Shown here: positions 51,327-60,458 of the stretch, piece after piece
Layout of the letters: each line of letters starts with the position of its first letter
Position numbering within the stretch: the first letter of the stretch is position 1
NCBI RefSeq assembly: GCF_001613345.1
Contig: NZ_BDCE01000072.1
Span: 62,001 to 126,000, forward strand
Source of the DNA: Nocardia uniformis NBRC 13702
Lineage (GTDB): Bacteria > Actinomycetota > Actinomycetes > Mycobacteriales > Mycobacteriaceae
Reading direction: 5' to 3'
DNA: 64,000 nt
Translations under genes and position numbers: made by a program
The notes under the pieces: generated by a model
The model's input: only the letters and a program-made list of their open reading frames with translations
Database searches by the model: none
What the model was told of the DNA's origin: nothing

Positions 51327-51851
51327 ACTCGACCTCAGTGCCCACGAATCCGGCTCGTATCTCGCCCGGGACGATCACCGGAATAATCGGGGTCCCTTGG
51401 GAATCACCGAGATCGAGATCGCGCGCACGCAGGGCGGCGTGGAATACCCGGGCGTTGTGCCACAGCCTGGCGACCCGTTCCGGCTCCTCGTCGAGGATAT
51501 CCAGCCCCGCCGCCGAATTGGCCGCCATCGCGCTTGAAGTTCGACCCCGACGTCGAACCGTCCCGACCTGTCCTACCGGACGGTAACCCATGGGGCTACT
51601 CGTCAGTAGGTTGCACGGAGTCGATCATGCCGCCACCGATACATGTTGTGGCATATAACAATTCATTGCGGTATTACTCAAGGCGAGAACGTGTTCTCGA
51701 GTGCCGCGCACTCAAAGTGCGCACTGGGCAAGGTAATTGACTCAGACGGCCTTGAATTGGACATCTGGGACAATCCTCCTTCGTGTTATGCATATCGGCT
51801 ATTGAGGTGTAGCCTGGTCGCGGCCCTGAATCGCGAGATGCTCGTTCGGAA
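51327..51851. other. Gene-poor gap with a synthase remnant and AT-richer stretch
   Basis: These 525 bases hold the minus-strand oxoamine synthase fragment at 51343-51534. After about 51590 the sequence is less GC-rich than the surroundings, with CATATAACAATTCATTGCGG. Two hairpin-like runs occur: GAGAACGTGTTCTC at 51693-51706 and CACTCAAAGTGCGCACT nearby. I see no further gene. Confidence 0.5.
51343..51534 (-). pseudogene. Fragment of an alpha-oxoamine synthase (BioF/KBL-like)
   Basis: The minus strand encodes AAGLDILDEEPERVARLWHN, then ARVFHAALRARDLDLG and DSQGTPIIPVIV. This matches the small C-terminal domain of pyridoxal-phosphate oxoamine synthases, where LDILxxEPERVxRL is followed by a TPIIPV strand. 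The catalytic lysine domain and everything before it are absent, and the frame continues into unrelated sequence. It is a ~60-residue remnant left next to the DUF4015 gene. Confidence 0.6.
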
Positions 51852-52145
51852 ATGGGGACTATCCTCGTGCCACCCACATCGGCATACGGCTGGGGTAGCG
51901 GCGTAATCGACCAGCTGTCCAGTCCGCCCACGGCGAATACCTATATAGACCCAGACACCGCCCCCGAGGTGATTGTCACCTACCAGCAACTCGACTGGGC
52001 GATTATCGCCGTCGCCTGCGTAGCGGTGCTGATCCTGTCGGTCATGGTGATGGTGCTGGTGAGCAATGCCGAGTTCGATGACGGCCCTCCGGCGACATCA
52101 CCCACATCCGACACCTGTCAGCCCTTCTGCGCCGGGGTTTTCTAG
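51852..52145 (+). CDS. Hypothetical small membrane protein
   Basis: A 97-residue protein, or shorter from a GTG 15 bases later. It has a polar N-terminus (about 45 residues, Pro/Ser/Thr), one hydrophobic helix (WAIIAVACVAVLILSVMVMV at about residues 49-68) and a short acidic tail with two Cys (TCQPFCAGVF). No ribosome site is obvious. The clean single-helix profile supports it as a gene, but it lies in a gene-poor gap and has no recognisable family. Confidence 0.45.
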   Translation: MGTILVPPTSAYGWGSGVIDQLSSPPTANTYIDPDTAPEVIVTYQQLDWAIIAVACVAVLILSVMVMVLVSNAEFDDGPPATSPTSDTCQPFCAGVF

Positions 52146-52165
52146 CCGGTCGCCAAATACTTTGC

Positions 52166-55100
52166 TCAGCAAGGTGGTTCGAAGGTTCGCTCCGGTATAT
52201 AGCGCTGCCAGACCTCTGGCGTGAGCACCGTACGGGTCATTCGGCACACGCGTTCGACCGCTGGCGCCGGATTAAGATCCAGCACCACGAGCTGGCCGTG
52301 CAAGCCCGCACCCAGCACCAGATCGCGAGCGGGGACCAGTGTCGCGAATACGCCGCCGGTCATGATGCCCGGTTCGAGGAGCGATGGGCCGAGTGCGCGC
52401 GGCGCGGCGCGGTTCGACACGTCGTAGAGGCGGATGCCGCCGGTGCTGTCGCCGGTCACCATACGACGGCCATCGGGTGTGATATCGGCCGTGGCGACCA
52501 AGGTGCCATCGGCGGGAGCGACCTCTCCGAGCCGGGTCCATCGATTCGGATCTTCGACATCCCAGAGTTCGATGGCCGCACGGCTCACCGTAATGAGGGT
52601 GCGCTGATCCTGCGGCAGGAACCCCGAGTAGAAGGGTGCGTCGGGCGCGCCCACGGTCCGTCCGATCAAACGGGCGCGGGCCGGGTCGGAGACGTTCCAG
52701 AGCTTCGCCACATTCTCGAGGGTGCCTGCGGCATTGGGCTCGCGCCCGATCGAAAAGATCAGGCTGCCATCATAGTTCGCCAGCATTCCCAGGGTGCCAT
52801 CGGTGAATATCGACTCCGTGATCGGGGTGCCGAGCAGGCGGGGGCGCTCGGGGTCGGCAATATCCCAGAACTGTGCTTTCGGACGGTCGGAAGGGGTGCC
52901 GTCGAACTGGCCGGACAGTGTCAGCAGGGTTTTGTTCGCGCTGAAACGCGCGGCCGTCGCACCCGGGAACTCCGAGAGGACGCGCGGATGCGCAGGGTCG
53001 GAGATATCGAGGATACGCACCGGTGACTGTCTGCCCTGCGGTACCGCCATCAGGAGCATGCCATCCGGGCTGATACTGCCGGAGCCGCTCGCCATGGCGG
53101 CGATTCGCCGAGGTTCGAACGGATTCGCGAGGTCCCAGAGTTGCAGTTCCCCACTGTCCCAGCCGGTTACCATTCGCTGTCCCGCGTCGTCGACATACGC
53201 GGGGATCAGGTCCTGGGTGAGCCCGCCGACGAAAGCCGGAGCCGGTGACCACAGCTGCACGAAGCCGGTGGCGTCACCGGTGGCGAGCCGTCGACCGTCG
53301 GGTGCGAAGGCCACCGATCGCGATCCGTTCAGACAGGCGGCGGCCGGATCGGGGCAGCTGGTCGCACCGCTGCGCAAGGGCGCGCCGAGTTCGGCCGGGC
53401 GGGTCGGATCGGTGACATTCCAGAGACGGGCGCCGTCATCGCCGCCGATCGCGAGCGTGTGTCCGTCCGGGCTGAAGGCCAGCGACCACACTCCCGATCG
53501 GGAGTCGACCCGGACGGATTCGCTGAGCGGCCGTGGTTCGGTGTCGGTGATCGACCACAGGCGCACACTGGCTTCGGCCCACAGCGCGATATCGATGAGC
53601 GGGCCGCCCTGCCCGATAGCCACGGTCGCTCCGTCGGGGGCGAAGGCGACCGCATCGACTCGATGTGCCGGGTTCGCCGTGGGAATCGCTACCGGAGCAC
53701 CGGCCCCGTCGAGTGGCCACACGAGCACGTGCGAGCCTCCGGACGGCTGAGAGAACTGCTCGTAGCTGCTCGGGGCATCGATCGGATTGCTCGCCGTGAC
53801 CAGTCGATTCCCCTTGGGGGAGAAGGCCAGCGACCGCACCGGAGCAGGAGTGGAGAGCACGCGAGCCCTGACCGGCGCCGTCGGGTCGGCGATATTCCAC
53901 AGCGTCACGGTGTGGTCGGTACTGCCCACCGCGAGGGTGCGGCCATCCGGGTGGAATGCCACCCGCAGTGCGCCGGACCCGTTCGTCAGACCCTGCCCCA
54001 ATGTGCGCGGCCGGGCCGGGTCGGAGACATTCCAGAGGCGGATCGAGCCGGAATCCGTGGCCACGGCCAGGATTTCGCCGTCCACGCGAAAGGCGACCGA
54101 GGTAACCGAGGTCTGAACCTCCGGGAGTTTCGCTAATTCGCGCGGTTCGTCGCGCACCGACCACAGTCGGACGGTGCGATCGCTGCTCGCCGAGGCGAGC
54201 ACCTCGCCGCCGGTGGCGAAGGCGACCTCGTTGACCGTATTGCTGTGGCCGCGTAGCGGTGTGGCCAATGGCAGGGTCTGGCTGCGCAGTACCCGCGACT
54301 CGATGCCCGGATCGTGGGGCCGGATGCGATCGGCGGCCAGGACCAGTTGCGCGGACAGCGACGGATTGGTGTCGACGAGCGTATCGGCCTCCGACAGCAG
54401 CGAGGCGATGAGCTTATCGGTTTCGCGTTGCAGCACCAGCTTGTTCTGCACGAAGGCGATCGAGGACAGCGCGAGCAGGATTACCACGGCCACGGCCGCA
54501 GCGATCCGCAATGCCCGGGTGCGACGCTGTTTCCCGGTGTGCGCGGCCGCTGCGGCGCTGAGGAATTCGCGGGTTACCGAGCTGACCGCTCCGCCCGCCG
54601 CGTGCGCACGGGCGATATCGAGTCGTGGGCCCGGGTAGAGCCGCGACGGATCACGTTCGGCGGCAGCCCAATCCGCGGCATCGATATCGAGTCGCTGTCG
54701 CTCCACGTAGCCGATCCGGTCCTCGTCGATCCACGCGCGTAGTCGAGGCCAGGCATCGAGCACGATTTCGTGGGTGAGATAGACCGAGTCGGCGGCGAGG
54801 GTAATGAGTCGGCTGCGTGCGAGTATCTCCAGCGCGGCGTCGGCCGAATCGGTGGCGATATCGGGAAGTTCGGTGCGGCGCACCGTGCGCCGGGTGTCCT
54901 TGCTGTCGCGACCGACATTCACCAGCGCCAGCAGCATGCGGCGCGCCACCACCCGTTCGGGCTCGGAAAGCGCCGTCCACGCCTGTTCGGCGGTGGCGGC
55001 GACGGAACCCGAAACGCCACCGGCCCTGCGATACCCGGCGACAGTGAGTTTGCGGCCCTCGCGGCGCTCCCAGGTGGCGGCCATGACATGCGATAGCAGC

Positions 55101-56101
55101 GGCAGCAGTCCCGGATCGTAGCCGTGGTGATCCGCACCGTGCATCTCGCACAGCTCGCTGACGACGAGCTCCTCCAGGCCGGTTTCCAAAGTGAGACCGG
55201 AGATCTCGGCAGGTCGGGTAATGGCCCGACCCAGCTCTTCCCGGCCCATGGGACCGAGGAGATAGCTGCGGTCACGCAGCGCCGCGAGGAGCACGGGATG
55301 CTCCATACACCGGGCGTAGAAGTCGGCGCGGATGGCGATGACGACCGTGGTCGGCACCGATTGCTCGGGTGTGGTGAGGGATTCGAGTGCCGTCACATAG
55401 GCCTCGTGCACCCAATCCTCCGGGTGGGCGGTGAACAGCTCCTCGAACTGGTCGACTATGAGCAGGCGCGGCCGCCGCGACTTCCATTCGATGTCGAGCA
55501 GCTCCTGTGCTGTCGTCCGCCCCGGACTGATGACGCGCACCTCGCGGTCGGCGGTCGAAGCGGGAATCAGTCCGGCCTGTAGCAGCGAGGACTTACCCGC
55601 ACCGGATGCGCCGACCAGGGCGATGATGCCCGTTGCCGCTCCGACGAGTTCGGTGAGCTCGGCCGTCGCGCGTTCGCGCCCGGAGAACAGTTCGGCATCC
55701 GCCTGGCCGTACTGGGTCAGCCCCGGATAGGGACAGCCGACCGAGATGGGGAGGGCGGGCCGCTCGGCGGTGCACGAGGTCCACAAACGCCGCCACTGCC
55801 GTACATCCAGCAATTCGGCGGGCACCGGTTCGGCGCGCTCGCGGGCGGCGTCGATCAGGGTGAGCAGGACGGGCAGGAACGAATCCCATTTGGCCGGAAC
55901 GTTGCGACCCGCCCGCCAATCGCTGATGCGCTGCATGGACACGCCGCGGGGTCGCGAGCCTTCCGGGAAGCGGGTCCGCGCGTGCTCCGCCAACCGCGTC
56001 AGTTTCGGAGCGCCCGCGGCGGTATGCAGCTGACCGAACCGCTCGGCGAATACGACCCGCGGCGCGGCGGACCGGCTCGCCTCCTCGCTTTTGGAACTCA
56101 C
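52166..56101 (-). CDS. Giant STAND-type NTPase with WD40 repeats (nSTAND1-WD40)
   Basis: A 1311-residue protein with a GTG start. Residues about 15-110 form a helix-turn-helix-like domain (GVSMQRISDWRAGRNVPAKW). An nSTAND1 ATPase follows, with CPYPGLTQYGQADAELFSGR, Walker A GASGAGKSSLLQAG near residue 165 and Walker B RLLIVDQFEELF. A single transmembrane helix sits at about 525-548 (AAVAVVILLALSSIAFV). Roughly a dozen WD40 repeats cover about 600-1290, many with the form VAFxPDGxxLAxG...VxLW. STAND proteins oligomerise when the sensor part meets a signal, and some actinobacterial relatives act in signalling or antiphage defence. No effector nuclease or protease domain is attached. Confidence 0.88.
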   Translation of the reverse strand: MSSKSEEASRSAAPRVVFAERFGQLHTAAGAPKLTRLAEHARTRFPEGSRPRGVSMQRISDWRAGRNVPAKWDSFLPVLLTLIDAARERAEPVPAELLDVRQWRRLWTSCTAERPALPISVGCPYPGLTQYGQADAELFSGRERATAELTELVGAATGIIALVGASGAGKSSLLQAGLIPASTADREVRVISPGRTTAQELLDIEWKSRRPRLLIVDQFEELFTAHPEDWVHEAYVTALESLTTPEQSVPTTVVIAIRADFYARCMEHPVLLAALRDRSYLLGPMGREELGRAITRPAEISGLTLETGLEELVVSELCEMHGADHHGYDPGLLPLLSHVMAATWERREGRKLTVAGYRRAGGVSGSVAATAEQAWTALSEPERVVARRMLLALVNVGRDSKDTRRTVRRTELPDIATDSADAALEILARSRLITLAADSVYLTHEIVLDAWPRLRAWIDEDRIGYVERQRLDIDAADWAAAERDPSRLYPGPRLDIARAHAAGGAVSSVTREFLSAAAAAHTGKQRRTRALRIAAAVAVVILLALSSIAFVQNKLVLQRETDKLIASLLSEADTLVDTNPSLSAQLVLAADRIRPHDPGIESRVLRSQTLPLATPLRGHSNTVNEVAFATGGEVLASASSDRTVRLWSVRDEPRELAKLPEVQTSVTSVAFRVDGEILAVATDSGSIRLWNVSDPARPRTLGQGLTNGSGALRVAFHPDGRTLAVGSTDHTVTLWNIADPTAPVRARVLSTPAPVRSLAFSPKGNRLVTASNPIDAPSSYEQFSQPSGGSHVLVWPLDGAGAPVAIPTANPAHRVDAVAFAPDGATVAIGQGGPLIDIALWAEASVRLWSITDTEPRPLSESVRVDSRSGVWSLAFSPDGHTLAIGGDDGARLWNVTDPTRPAELGAPLRSGATSCPDPAAACLNGSRSVAFAPDGRRLATGDATGFVQLWSPAPAFVGGLTQDLIPAYVDDAGQRMVTGWDSGELQLWDLANPFEPRRIAAMASGSGSISPDGMLLMAVPQGRQSPVRILDISDPAHPRVLSEFPGATAARFSANKTLLTLSGQFDGTPSDRPKAQFWDIADPERPRLLGTPITESIFTDGTLGMLANYDGSLIFSIGREPNAAGTLENVAKLWNVSDPARARLIGRTVGAPDAPFYSGFLPQDQRTLITVSRAAIELWDVEDPNRWTRLGEVAPADGTLVATADITPDGRRMVTGDSTGGIRLYDVSNRAAPRALGPSLLEPGIMTGGVFATLVPARDLVLGAGLHGQLVVLDLNPAPAVERVCRMTRTVLTPEVWQRYIPERTFEPPC

Positions 56102-56409
56102 TGCACCCCTTGATGACTCGGAGGTGAGACTACCGGGTGTCCGGAGGCGGATGCGAGGCGCCGAATTTCTCCGGTCCGGAAAACGTCCGCACCGGCCCCT
56201 ACCTGCGAATTGTTTGGTTTCGGGCGATTGTTCGGTTTTGCCGGGGCCGGCCGGTTCCTAACGTTGTGGTTGCCCGAACGGACGAGGGGTCGGACGGGCT
56301 CAGTCGTCCGGGCACCGCGAGGGGAGTGCCCGGGCGACGGCCTACTTCCGCGCGGCCGGGGCCCGCGCGGCGTCCCGAATCGCATTCGCCCGGTAGGGCA
56401 GAGAGTTTG

Positions 56410-57129
56410 GTGAGCTCAGTGTCGGTAGACCTCGCCGAGATCCAGCGGGCACTCGCACAGGGCCGCGCACTGCATGCCATCGTATTCCCGGACACCGTCA
56501 CCGACGACTTTCCGCCACGCTGGCAACCCATCCGCACCGCCGCGGACGCGATCGACCGTAAGATCGCCGCCCTGCACCTGTGGAACGCCGACTTCCTGGA
56601 CCTGATACCGGAATTCGCCCACGCTCTCTACACCGAGCTGGCCGATGTCCGCATCGGTCGGCTCGGCGATGACTGGGTCCTCGTCTACGCCCTCGAACAC
56701 CTCGAGTCCGACCACAGGCGTGTGGTCTGCTGGATAGGCTGGGACCCAGCGACTTTCGGGGCGGACGTCCCGCCCTTCTGGTTCTGCGTCCCCAGGCCGC
56801 TGCGCACCTTCCTCTCGCAGGTCCACGCCGGTTTCACCGCACCCGACCGCCGGTCCTTCGGGCCGCTGCGCCCCCGTGGCATGCGCACCCTCGCCGAGGC
56901 CGCCCGCTACCCCGATGGCATCCCCGGCTGGACCGCCGAACCCGCCTCGACCCGCACCCTGGCCGTGGCCCTGACCCAGACCGGCCTCTACGCCTGCGTC
57001 TCCTGCGACCTGGAACCGGGACTGGGGCTCCCGGTCTACGCGGGCACCATGGAACCCGCACAGCCCTTCGGCCGGTTACTCGACGAAATCCTCACCGCAC
57101 GCTTCGCCGACCTGGATCAAGAATTCTGA
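56410..57129 (+). CDS. Hypothetical protein, possibly SUKH/SMI1-like
   Basis: A 239-residue protein from the GTG at 56410; a GTG at 56419 is also possible. The open frame extends upstream to about 56137, but that part is Pro/Arg-rich and resembles non-coding GC-rich DNA. The centre (WVLVYALEHLESDHRRVVCW, then LRTFLSQVHAGFTAPDRRSF and FGPLRPRGMRTLAE) has the look of SUKH/SMI1-type domains, which include immunity proteins. This is a pattern-level guess. It diverges from the STAND-WD40 gene by about 310 bases. Confidence 0.6.
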   Translation: MSSVSVDLAEIQRALAQGRALHAIVFPDTVTDDFPPRWQPIRTAADAIDRKIAALHLWNADFLDLIPEFAHALYTELADVRIGRLGDDWVLVYALEHLESDHRRVVCWIGWDPATFGADVPPFWFCVPRPLRTFLSQVHAGFTAPDRRSFGPLRPRGMRTLAEAARYPDGIPGWTAEPASTRTLAVALTQTGLYACVSCDLEPGLGLPVYAGTMEPAQPFGRLLDEILTARFADLDQEF

Positions 57130-57290
57130 TTCGCGAACCAGGTGCTGTAGAACAGGTACGCCAGTGCACCGAGCGCACCGATAATGGTGATACCGAACAG
57201 AATCGGATAGGTCGCCGTGGGTATCGCGAGGAAGCGGACACACAGCAGCACACCCGCGAATACGGCTATGCCGAAGCCCACCAGACGCAC
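57117..57290 (-). CDS. Small two-helix membrane protein (57 residues)
   Basis: A GTG at 57290 opens a 57-codon frame in the same phase as, and five codons past, the stop of the PAP2 remnant. It encodes two hydrophobic helices, VGFGIAVFAGVLLCVRFLAI and ILFGITIIGALGALAYLFYS, ending FANQNS. The ribosome site is weak. Its end overlaps the convergent gene by 13 bases. It could be coupled to the PAP2 gene or be the degraded end of a longer membrane protein. Confidence 0.45.
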   Translation of the reverse strand: MRLVGFGIAVFAGVLLCVRFLAIPTATYPILFGITIIGALGALAYLFYSTWFANQNS

Positions 57291-57302
57291 CCGCGCGCTA
57301 TC

Positions 57303-57659
57303 TCAGCCCCGGTCCGGATCCCGCAGTGCGGATTCCACGGTCAAGCACAGTGCCGCGCCCGCCACCAGGTCGATGCCGTAGTGCGCGCCGAGGCCGAGTG
57401 TGGCGATCAGGGTGCCGACCAGCCAGAACGTACCGCCCCAGCGCAACCAGCGCGGACCGCCGCGTGAGTGGATGAACAGTGATAACGCCCATGCCGTATG
57501 CAATGACGGCATGCAATTGCGTGGCGTGATGCCGTCGAAGGGCATCGGCCCGACCGAATCGGGCACGGGGGGCACCACATTCGGCCAGATATCGGCGAGT
57601 TCGTAGCCGTTGCCCCATGATCCGAAGGCCAGAATCGGCCCGACCACGGGAAACACCAC
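57303..57659 (-). pseudogene. N-terminally truncated PAP2 (phosphatase/phosphotransferase) gene
   Basis: The frame encodes the last ~118 residues of a PAP2_3-type protein: GPILAFGSWGN, the second motif NCMPSLHTAWALSLFIH and the third motif GLGAHYGIDLVAG with the catalytic His and Asp. In-frame codons upstream add a helix (RRWFILWYVVFPVVG) before a stop at 57729-57731. The first three helices and the first phosphate motif (KxxxxxxRP) are missing. The adenylate cyclase gene ends only about 50 bases upstream. I read this as a gene that lost its 5' part. An intact, very short variant is less likely. Confidence 0.65.
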
Positions 57660-57781
57660 GTACCAGAGGATGAACCACCGCCGCTCGGGATCCGGTGCAG
57701 CGGTTCCCGGAGCGCGCGACCGCGCCGATCACAGTCTGCTCGGCAGCAGCCTCCGTGGCGGACAGTGGGTGCGAGCGGATT

Positions 57782-59344
57782 TCAGTGTGGTCGAGCCAGC
57801 CGGGTCTCGCGGACGCGTCCGCGCAATATCACCGACTCGCCGAGCTTCCAGTGCTCCCGCTCGTCCGGTTCGGCCGCCTGCACCGCACCGACGGAGGCGA
57901 GTACCCGACTCTCATCGTGTTTGGCCAGTTCACAGAGGCGGGCGGCCTCATTGACGGCATCGCCGATAACGGTGAATTCGTAGCGGCGGTGCGCGCCGAC
58001 ATTACCGGCGACCACCCGTCCGGCGGCAATACCGATACCCGCGTCGAATTCGGTTGTCGCACCGACCAACCGGGTGCGGATGGCGCGAGCCGCCGCGAGC
58101 GCCGCCCCGGCGGAGTCCGCGAGCGGCGCGGGGGTGCCGAACACGGCCAGCGCGGCGTCGCCCTCGAACTTGTTGACCAGTCCGCCATGTCGCTCCACCT
58201 CGTCGACGACGATGGCGAAGAACTCGTTCAGCATGGTGACGATCTCGGTCGCCGGGCGGGTCGCGGTCATGGTGGTGGAGCCGATAATGTCGATGAAGAT
58301 GGCGGCGGCCTCGCATTCCTCGCCGCCGAGTTCCGGATGACCGGCCAGCGCCGCCGCCGCCACATCGCGGCCGACATGGCGGCCGAACAGATCCCGAATC
58401 TGTTCGCGTTCCCGCAATCCCGCCACCATGTGATTGAAACCGCTTTGCAGTTCCCCCAATTCGGTGCCGTCGTAGACGGTGACCGCGACCTCGAAGTCGC
58501 CGTCCTCGACCCGCCGCAGCGCATTGCGCACACCGCGAATGGGTGCGACCGTCGCCGCCAGGGTCTGCATCATCAACACCAGGCCGAAGACGAGCGTCGC
58601 GCCGCCCAGTGACAGGACACAGACCGCGAGGCGTTCGGTGCTGACATCCATCCCGCACAGCGCCAACACCGCCACGATCATCAGCAGCGCCACCGGTGTG
58701 CCCGAGCCGAGTCCCCACACCAGCAGCGACCGCCCGAACACGCCGAGGCCGCGGCGTCGCCGCCGAGGTGCCGCATCGAGTACGCGCGCGGTCACCAGCC
58801 GCAGTGCGAATTCCGCGATCAGGTAGCTGTTGGCGCAGACGACGACGGCGCTGAAACCGACGCCGAGGACGATCTTGGGTATCAGCGCCGGATCGACGAG
58901 CCCGTACAGCGGGGCCAGCACCAGCAGTCCGCCGAACCAGAGCAGGGCCTGTTGCAGCACCAGGCGTCGAGGTACCGCGGCGGCCGCGGCCTGTTCGGCC
59001 TCGCTGGGCACCGAATCCGGATCGGTCGCCCAGCGCAGGGTGCGCAGCCCCCACACTGTTCCCCAGGCGAATCCGGCCGCCAGCGCGAACGCCACGTAGA
59101 CCGGTACGGCCACGAAGTTCAGCAGGGCCAGTTCCCGGGTGAATATCGACGGCCCCGGCAGCACCAACCCGGTCAGCACCACCGCGACGACGACGCCGAT
59201 GGAATTCGCGAAGAGTAGGGGCACGGTCAGTAGCAGTTGCACCCGGACCCGCCGCGACATCGCGCCCTCTTCGGCGGGGCCCAGCAGTCGCGAGCCCCAG
59301 GGTCTCGTGCCCAGCGCGGCGGGTGTCAGATCACTATCGACCAT
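57782..59344 (-). CDS. Class III adenylate cyclase with six-helix membrane domain and HAMP
   Basis: A 520-residue protein. Six transmembrane helices lie in the first ~270 residues. A HAMP linker follows (VAPIRGVRNALRRVEDGDFE). The catalytic domain reads AAIFIDIIGSTTMTATRP (first metal Asp), VNKFEGDAALAVFGTP (Lys and second Asp) and TVIGDAVNEAARL (Asn, Arg). The layout is that of mycobacterial Rv1318c-Rv1320c. It makes cAMP in the cytoplasm, modulated by the membrane domain. The start ATG at 59344 gives a polar ~28-residue leader; a later ATG at residue 29 is an alternative. It diverges from an LLM enzyme. Confidence 0.92.
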   Translation of the reverse strand: MVDSDLTPAALGTRPWGSRLLGPAEEGAMSRRVRVQLLLTVPLLFANSIGVVVAVVLTGLVLPGPSIFTRELALLNFVAVPVYVAFALAAGFAWGTVWGLRTLRWATDPDSVPSEAEQAAAAAVPRRLVLQQALLWFGGLLVLAPLYGLVDPALIPKIVLGVGFSAVVVCANSYLIAEFALRLVTARVLDAAPRRRRRGLGVFGRSLLVWGLGSGTPVALLMIVAVLALCGMDVSTERLAVCVLSLGGATLVFGLVLMMQTLAATVAPIRGVRNALRRVEDGDFEVAVTVYDGTELGELQSGFNHMVAGLREREQIRDLFGRHVGRDVAAAALAGHPELGGEECEAAAIFIDIIGSTTMTATRPATEIVTMLNEFFAIVVDEVERHGGLVNKFEGDAALAVFGTPAPLADSAGAALAAARAIRTRLVGATTEFDAGIGIAAGRVVAGNVGAHRRYEFTVIGDAVNEAARLCELAKHDESRVLASVGAVQAAEPDEREHWKLGESVILRGRVRETRLARPH

Positions 59345-59444
59345 GGCGCCAGCCTATGCGGGCCGACCGGTCGCGTTCCGAAGCGTGGTCGTTCCGGGTC
59401 GGCGGCGCAGGAATCAACGCGGCGCGCCGACGTTGGCAAGGGGT

Positions 59445-60458
59445 ATGACCACGGCACCGCACGCGACGCGCTTCTCGATTCTGGACCGCTCCCGGGTCCG
59501 GCAGGGCCAGACGCCCGCGCAGGCGCTGCGCGAGACCGTCGAATTCGCGCGCCTGGCCGAGCAGTGGGGTTACCGCCGCTTCTGGGTCACCGAACACCAC
59601 AGCGTGCCCGGCGTGGCCGGATCCGCGCCGACGGTATTGGCCGCCGCCATCGCCGCGGCCACCGAGCGCATTCGGGTGGGGACCGGCGGCGTCATGCTCC
59701 CCAATCACCAGCCACTGGTGGTCGCCGAACAGTTCGGGGTCCTCGAGTCGCTGTACCCCGGGCGGATCGATATGGGTGTGGGCCGTTCGGTGGGATTCAC
59801 CGACGGCGTCCGCCGGGCCCTCGGACACGACAAGGGCGACGCCGAGGACTTCGATGCCCAATTGACCGAACTCCTGGGCTATTTCGCCGCCGCCCGCAAT
59901 GGTGTGCACGCCTGGCCGGCCGAGGGTCTACCGGTCCCCGCCTTCCTCCTCGCCACCGGTTCGGGAGCCCAGCGCGCCGCCGAGTTCGGCCTCCCACTGG
60001 TCATCGCCGCGATTTCCGGCGAGGACGCCATGGTCCGAGCAATCGACCAGTACCGCAACACCTTCCGACCCGGCCAGCGGAGCACGCCCTACGTAATCGT
60101 CTCCACCTCCGCGGTCATCGCCGACACCACCGCAGCGGCCCACCGCCTCCTGCTCCCCGAGGCCTGGTCCGCCGCCTACTCCCGCACCCAGGGTGAATTC
60201 CCGGCCCTGCTTCCCCCGGCGGAGATCGACCGCATCGATATGACGGCCCGCCAACGCCGCATCTTCGACGAATCCCTGCGCGGTCACATCCACGGCCCCG
60301 AAGCCACCGTCACCGTGGCCCTCGACAATCTCATCAGCCGCACCGGAGCCGATGAAATCCTGGTCCACACCAGCACATACGACCGAGCCGCCCGCCTCGA
60401 CTCGCACCGCCGCCTGGCCGCGGCGGTCGGCCTGAACACCCTCGTAGCGGCGGAGTGA
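59445..60458 (+). CDS. LLM class flavin-dependent oxidoreductase (bacterial luciferase-like)
   Basis: A 337-residue protein from the ATG at 59445 with AAGGGG before it; the frame is open further upstream but there lies antisense to the cyclase. It opens FSILDRSRVRQGQTPAQALR, then FWVTEHHSVPGVAGSAPTVL, RIRVGTGGVMLPNHQPLVVA and GRIDMGVGRSVGFTDGVRRA. This is the MsnO8/YhbW-type subgroup with the conserved ILDRS and TEHH elements, probably FMN-dependent. The substrate is unknown. Repeat copy 5 follows about 150 bases downstream. Confidence 0.9.
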   Translation: MTTAPHATRFSILDRSRVRQGQTPAQALRETVEFARLAEQWGYRRFWVTEHHSVPGVAGSAPTVLAAAIAAATERIRVGTGGVMLPNHQPLVVAEQFGVLESLYPGRIDMGVGRSVGFTDGVRRALGHDKGDAEDFDAQLTELLGYFAAARNGVHAWPAEGLPVPAFLLATGSGAQRAAEFGLPLVIAAISGEDAMVRAIDQYRNTFRPGQRSTPYVIVSTSAVIADTTAAAHRLLLPEAWSAAYSRTQGEFPALLPPAEIDRIDMTARQRRIFDESLRGHIHGPEATVTVALDNLISRTGADEILVHTSTYDRAARLDSHRRLAAAVGLNTLVAAE

